NCBI GenBank assembly: GCA_016208665.1
Contig: JACQXT010000169.1
Span: 1-7,687 of the forward strand
From: Chitinivibrionia bacterium
GTDB taxonomy: Bacteria > Krumholzibacteriota > Krumholzibacteriia > WVZY01
Direction: 5' to 3'
DNA: 7,687 bases
Part shown: positions 6,565 to 7,687 of the stretch, in pieces
How positions within the stretch are numbered: the stretch's first letter is position 1
Layout of the letters: every line of letters begins with the position of its first letter
Notes under the pieces: generated by a model
Databases searched by the model: none
The model's input: the letters and a program-made list of their open reading frames with translations, nothing else
Told to the model about the DNA's origin: nothing
Made by a program: the position numbers and the translations under genes

Positions 6565-7687
6565 ACCTTTCGCCCGTCTGGCCGTGGACGGCCAAACCTT
6601 CGAGACTGCGGGGGAACTCCTCGACTTCGTTATCCGCGCATCCCACTACATGCTCCTGTGGCGGAAAATTTACCAAACACTTGCCTCGGCCCCCGACTTC
6701 GATTACGTCGGCTCCAAGTCGAAGCTTGAACAGCTCTATACAACATGGATGACCCGCGAAATCGACCGTCGCTTCGTGGAGTTCGTTGAGAAAAGCCGGA
6801 CCACGGCCAAGACACTCGGTGGAGTGATCAAGGCCAAGCAACAGTTCCCGCAGGATGCTTTCGAGGGGTTGAAGGAAGCCTTTCCCTGCATCATCGCTGG
6901 TATCCGGGAGTTTGCCGAATACATGCCCTTGAAGCAGAACATCTTCGATGTTGTGGTTATCGACGAGGCGAGCCAGGTATCGGTCGCGCAAGCTTTCCCA
7001 GCACTTCTGCGGGCGAAGAAGGTGGTGGTGTTCGGGGATCAGAAACAGTTCTCAAATGTAAAGTCGGCCAACGCCAGCATCGCACTTAACCAGGGTTACC
7101 TCACCGATCTGGAGCTGTATTTTCGGGAGCACATTTCCACCGCTGCGGACAAGATCCAGCGGCTCAAGCAGTTCGACGTGAAAAACTCGGTCCTGCAGTT
7201 CTTCGACTTGATCGCCAACTACACCGACATGCTCCGCAAGCACTTTCGTGGTTACCAGGAACTGATCAGTTTCTCGTCCAAGTATTTCTACGACGGTCAG
7301 CTCCAGGCCATCAAGATCAGGGGCAAGCCGGTAGAGGATATCATCGAGTTTTCATTTGTCGAGCTTTCCGAGAAGCCGGAGCGCTACAGGAACATCAACA
7401 CGCCGGAAGCCCAGTTCATCCTAGAACGGCTCCGGGCAATGGTTGACGAGGAAGAAGGTACAACGGTCGGAATCATCACACCCTTCCGGGAACAGCAGCA
7501 GCACCTCACCAGACTCATCTTCGCCGATGCATACTCCAACAGGTTTGAACAGGACCTGCGACTCAAGATCATGACTTTCGATACCTGCCAGGGTGAAGAG
7601 CGTGATATGGTCATCTACTCGATGGTCGCCACGCCGACGCAGGATTTGCTCAATTACGTCTTTCCAGTAAGCCTTGAAAACACCGAA
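6506..7687 (+). CDS. Helicase, C-terminal open segment with motifs II-V, partial at right edge
   Basis: This frame is +1 relative to the upstream segment and stays open to the window end. An ATG exists at 6506, but it has no clear Shine-Dalgarno, and the residues up to 6547 are out-of-frame noise; native helicase sequence starts at about 6548 with VGTDAEPFARLAVDG. Motif II is VVVIDEASQ (Asp-Glu at 6962-6967), followed at once by motif III, VVVFGDQKQF. Motif IV is VGIITPFREQQQ (7466-7501) and motif V is MTFDTCQGEERDMVIYSMV (7571-7627), with the Gln-Gly-Glu typical of UPF1-like helicases. About 140 residues lie between motifs III and IV, longer than in a minimal helicase. Motif VI with its arginine finger and any C-terminal nuclease or accessory domain would lie past the edge. 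Independent translation seems unlikely. Confidence 0.75.
   Translation, partial: MPRRSVTCSKLAKVVGTDAEPFARLAVDGQTFETAGELLDFVIRASHYMLLWRKIYQTLASAPDFDYVGSKSKLEQLYTTWMTREIDRRFVEFVEKSRTTAKTLGGVIKAKQQFPQDAFEGLKEAFPCIIAGIREFAEYMPLKQNIFDVVVIDEASQVSVAQAFPALLRAKKVVVFGDQKQFSNVKSANASIALNQGYLTDLELYFREHISTAADKIQRLKQFDVKNSVLQFFDLIANYTDMLRKHFRGYQELISFSSKYFYDGQLQAIKIRGKPVEDIIEFSFVELSEKPERYRNINTPEAQFILERLRAMVDEEEGTTVGIITPFREQQQHLTRLIFADAYSNRFEQDLRLKIMTFDTCQGEERDMVIYSMVATPTQDLLNYVFPVSLENTE
6541..6548 (+). other. +1 frameshift site in the helicase gene
   Basis: Upstream the frame reads HLLEARE and then drifts into SGWNRC and a TGA at 6562; downstream the frame one base later reads VVGTDAEPF. Removing one A from GAAAGTGG would give EAREVVGTDAEPF without a break, so an extra A in the three-A run is the simplest explanation. 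Confidence 0.7.

Larger units (their letters stand above)
4120..7687 (+). pseudogene. Large SF1 (UPF1/Dna2-like) helicase, interrupted by TAG and a frameshift; C-terminus beyond window
   Basis: Taken through two lesions, the reading gives about 1189 codons and still lacks helicase motif VI. ATG 4120 starts MNAETRISNERSSHSAITQF, then AARVSR, TAG at codon 27 (4198-4200), and FLDFLETDLKKQ in the same frame. The protein then has about 430 residues of unrecognised N-terminal region, RecA-like domain 1 (motifs Q, I, Ia), a long insertion, then motifs II, III, IV and V. The frame moves by +1 near 6541-6548. These marks place it with superfamily 1B helicases of the COG1112 type, ATP-driven enzymes acting on RNA or DNA. 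Several phage-defence proteins have this core, but no partner gene is visible to support that role. The start has only weak Shine-Dalgarno potential (GGAG about 17 nt upstream). Either the gene is decaying or the sequence carries errors; I cannot tell which. Confidence 0.8.

Overview
The window looks like a bacterial chromosome segment of moderately high GC content. The host is probably a Gram-negative with an outer membrane, because one gene encodes a secreted, phenylalanine-terminated beta-barrel protein. The mix of DUF1028, small beta-barrel, EamA-type transporter and peptidase T is what one meets in environmental lineages such as the FCB group and neighbouring candidate phyla. That placement is an impression, not a demonstrated assignment.

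Layout. The left 2.6 kb is read on the minus strand. From upstream to downstream it holds a secreted DUF1028 protein with a helical, TPR-like tail (2620 to 1619), a broken short-chain dehydrogenase (1473 to 885), a small outer-membrane beta-barrel protein (848 to 393), and the N-terminal third of an EamA/DMT membrane transporter that runs off the left edge (342 to 1). Gaps of 36 and 50 bp suggest that the last three are co-transcribed; the 145 bp gap below the DUF1028 gene leaves its membership open. A divergent intergenic region (2621-2803) separates this group from pepT (2804-4072, plus strand), an intact tripeptidase gene with all expected metal ligands. From 47 bp after pepT to the right edge, the plus strand carries a very large superfamily 1 helicase of the UPF1/Dna2-like type, without its C-terminal end.

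The most notable content is damage and size. The dehydrogenase has lost about 55-60 codons, including the NNAG region, together with a frame change exactly at a 12-bp palindrome. The helicase carries an in-frame TAG at codon 27 and a +1 frameshift near 6541-6548 between helicase motifs I and II. Protein similarity to a helicase continues cleanly across both lesions, so they are recent mutations or sequence errors. TAG is not reassigned here, since the beta-barrel gene ends in TAG right after its terminal Phe-Phe.

Functionally, the genes do not form a recognisable pathway. DUF1028 protein, beta-barrel protein and transporter are envelope-facing, peptidase T is cytoplasmic peptide catabolism, and the helicase is a nucleic-acid enzyme with a long uncharacterised N-terminal region. 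Helicases of this build are often accessory or defence-associated, but nothing in the window proves such a role. I found no RNA genes, CRISPR array, insertion sequence or transposase.
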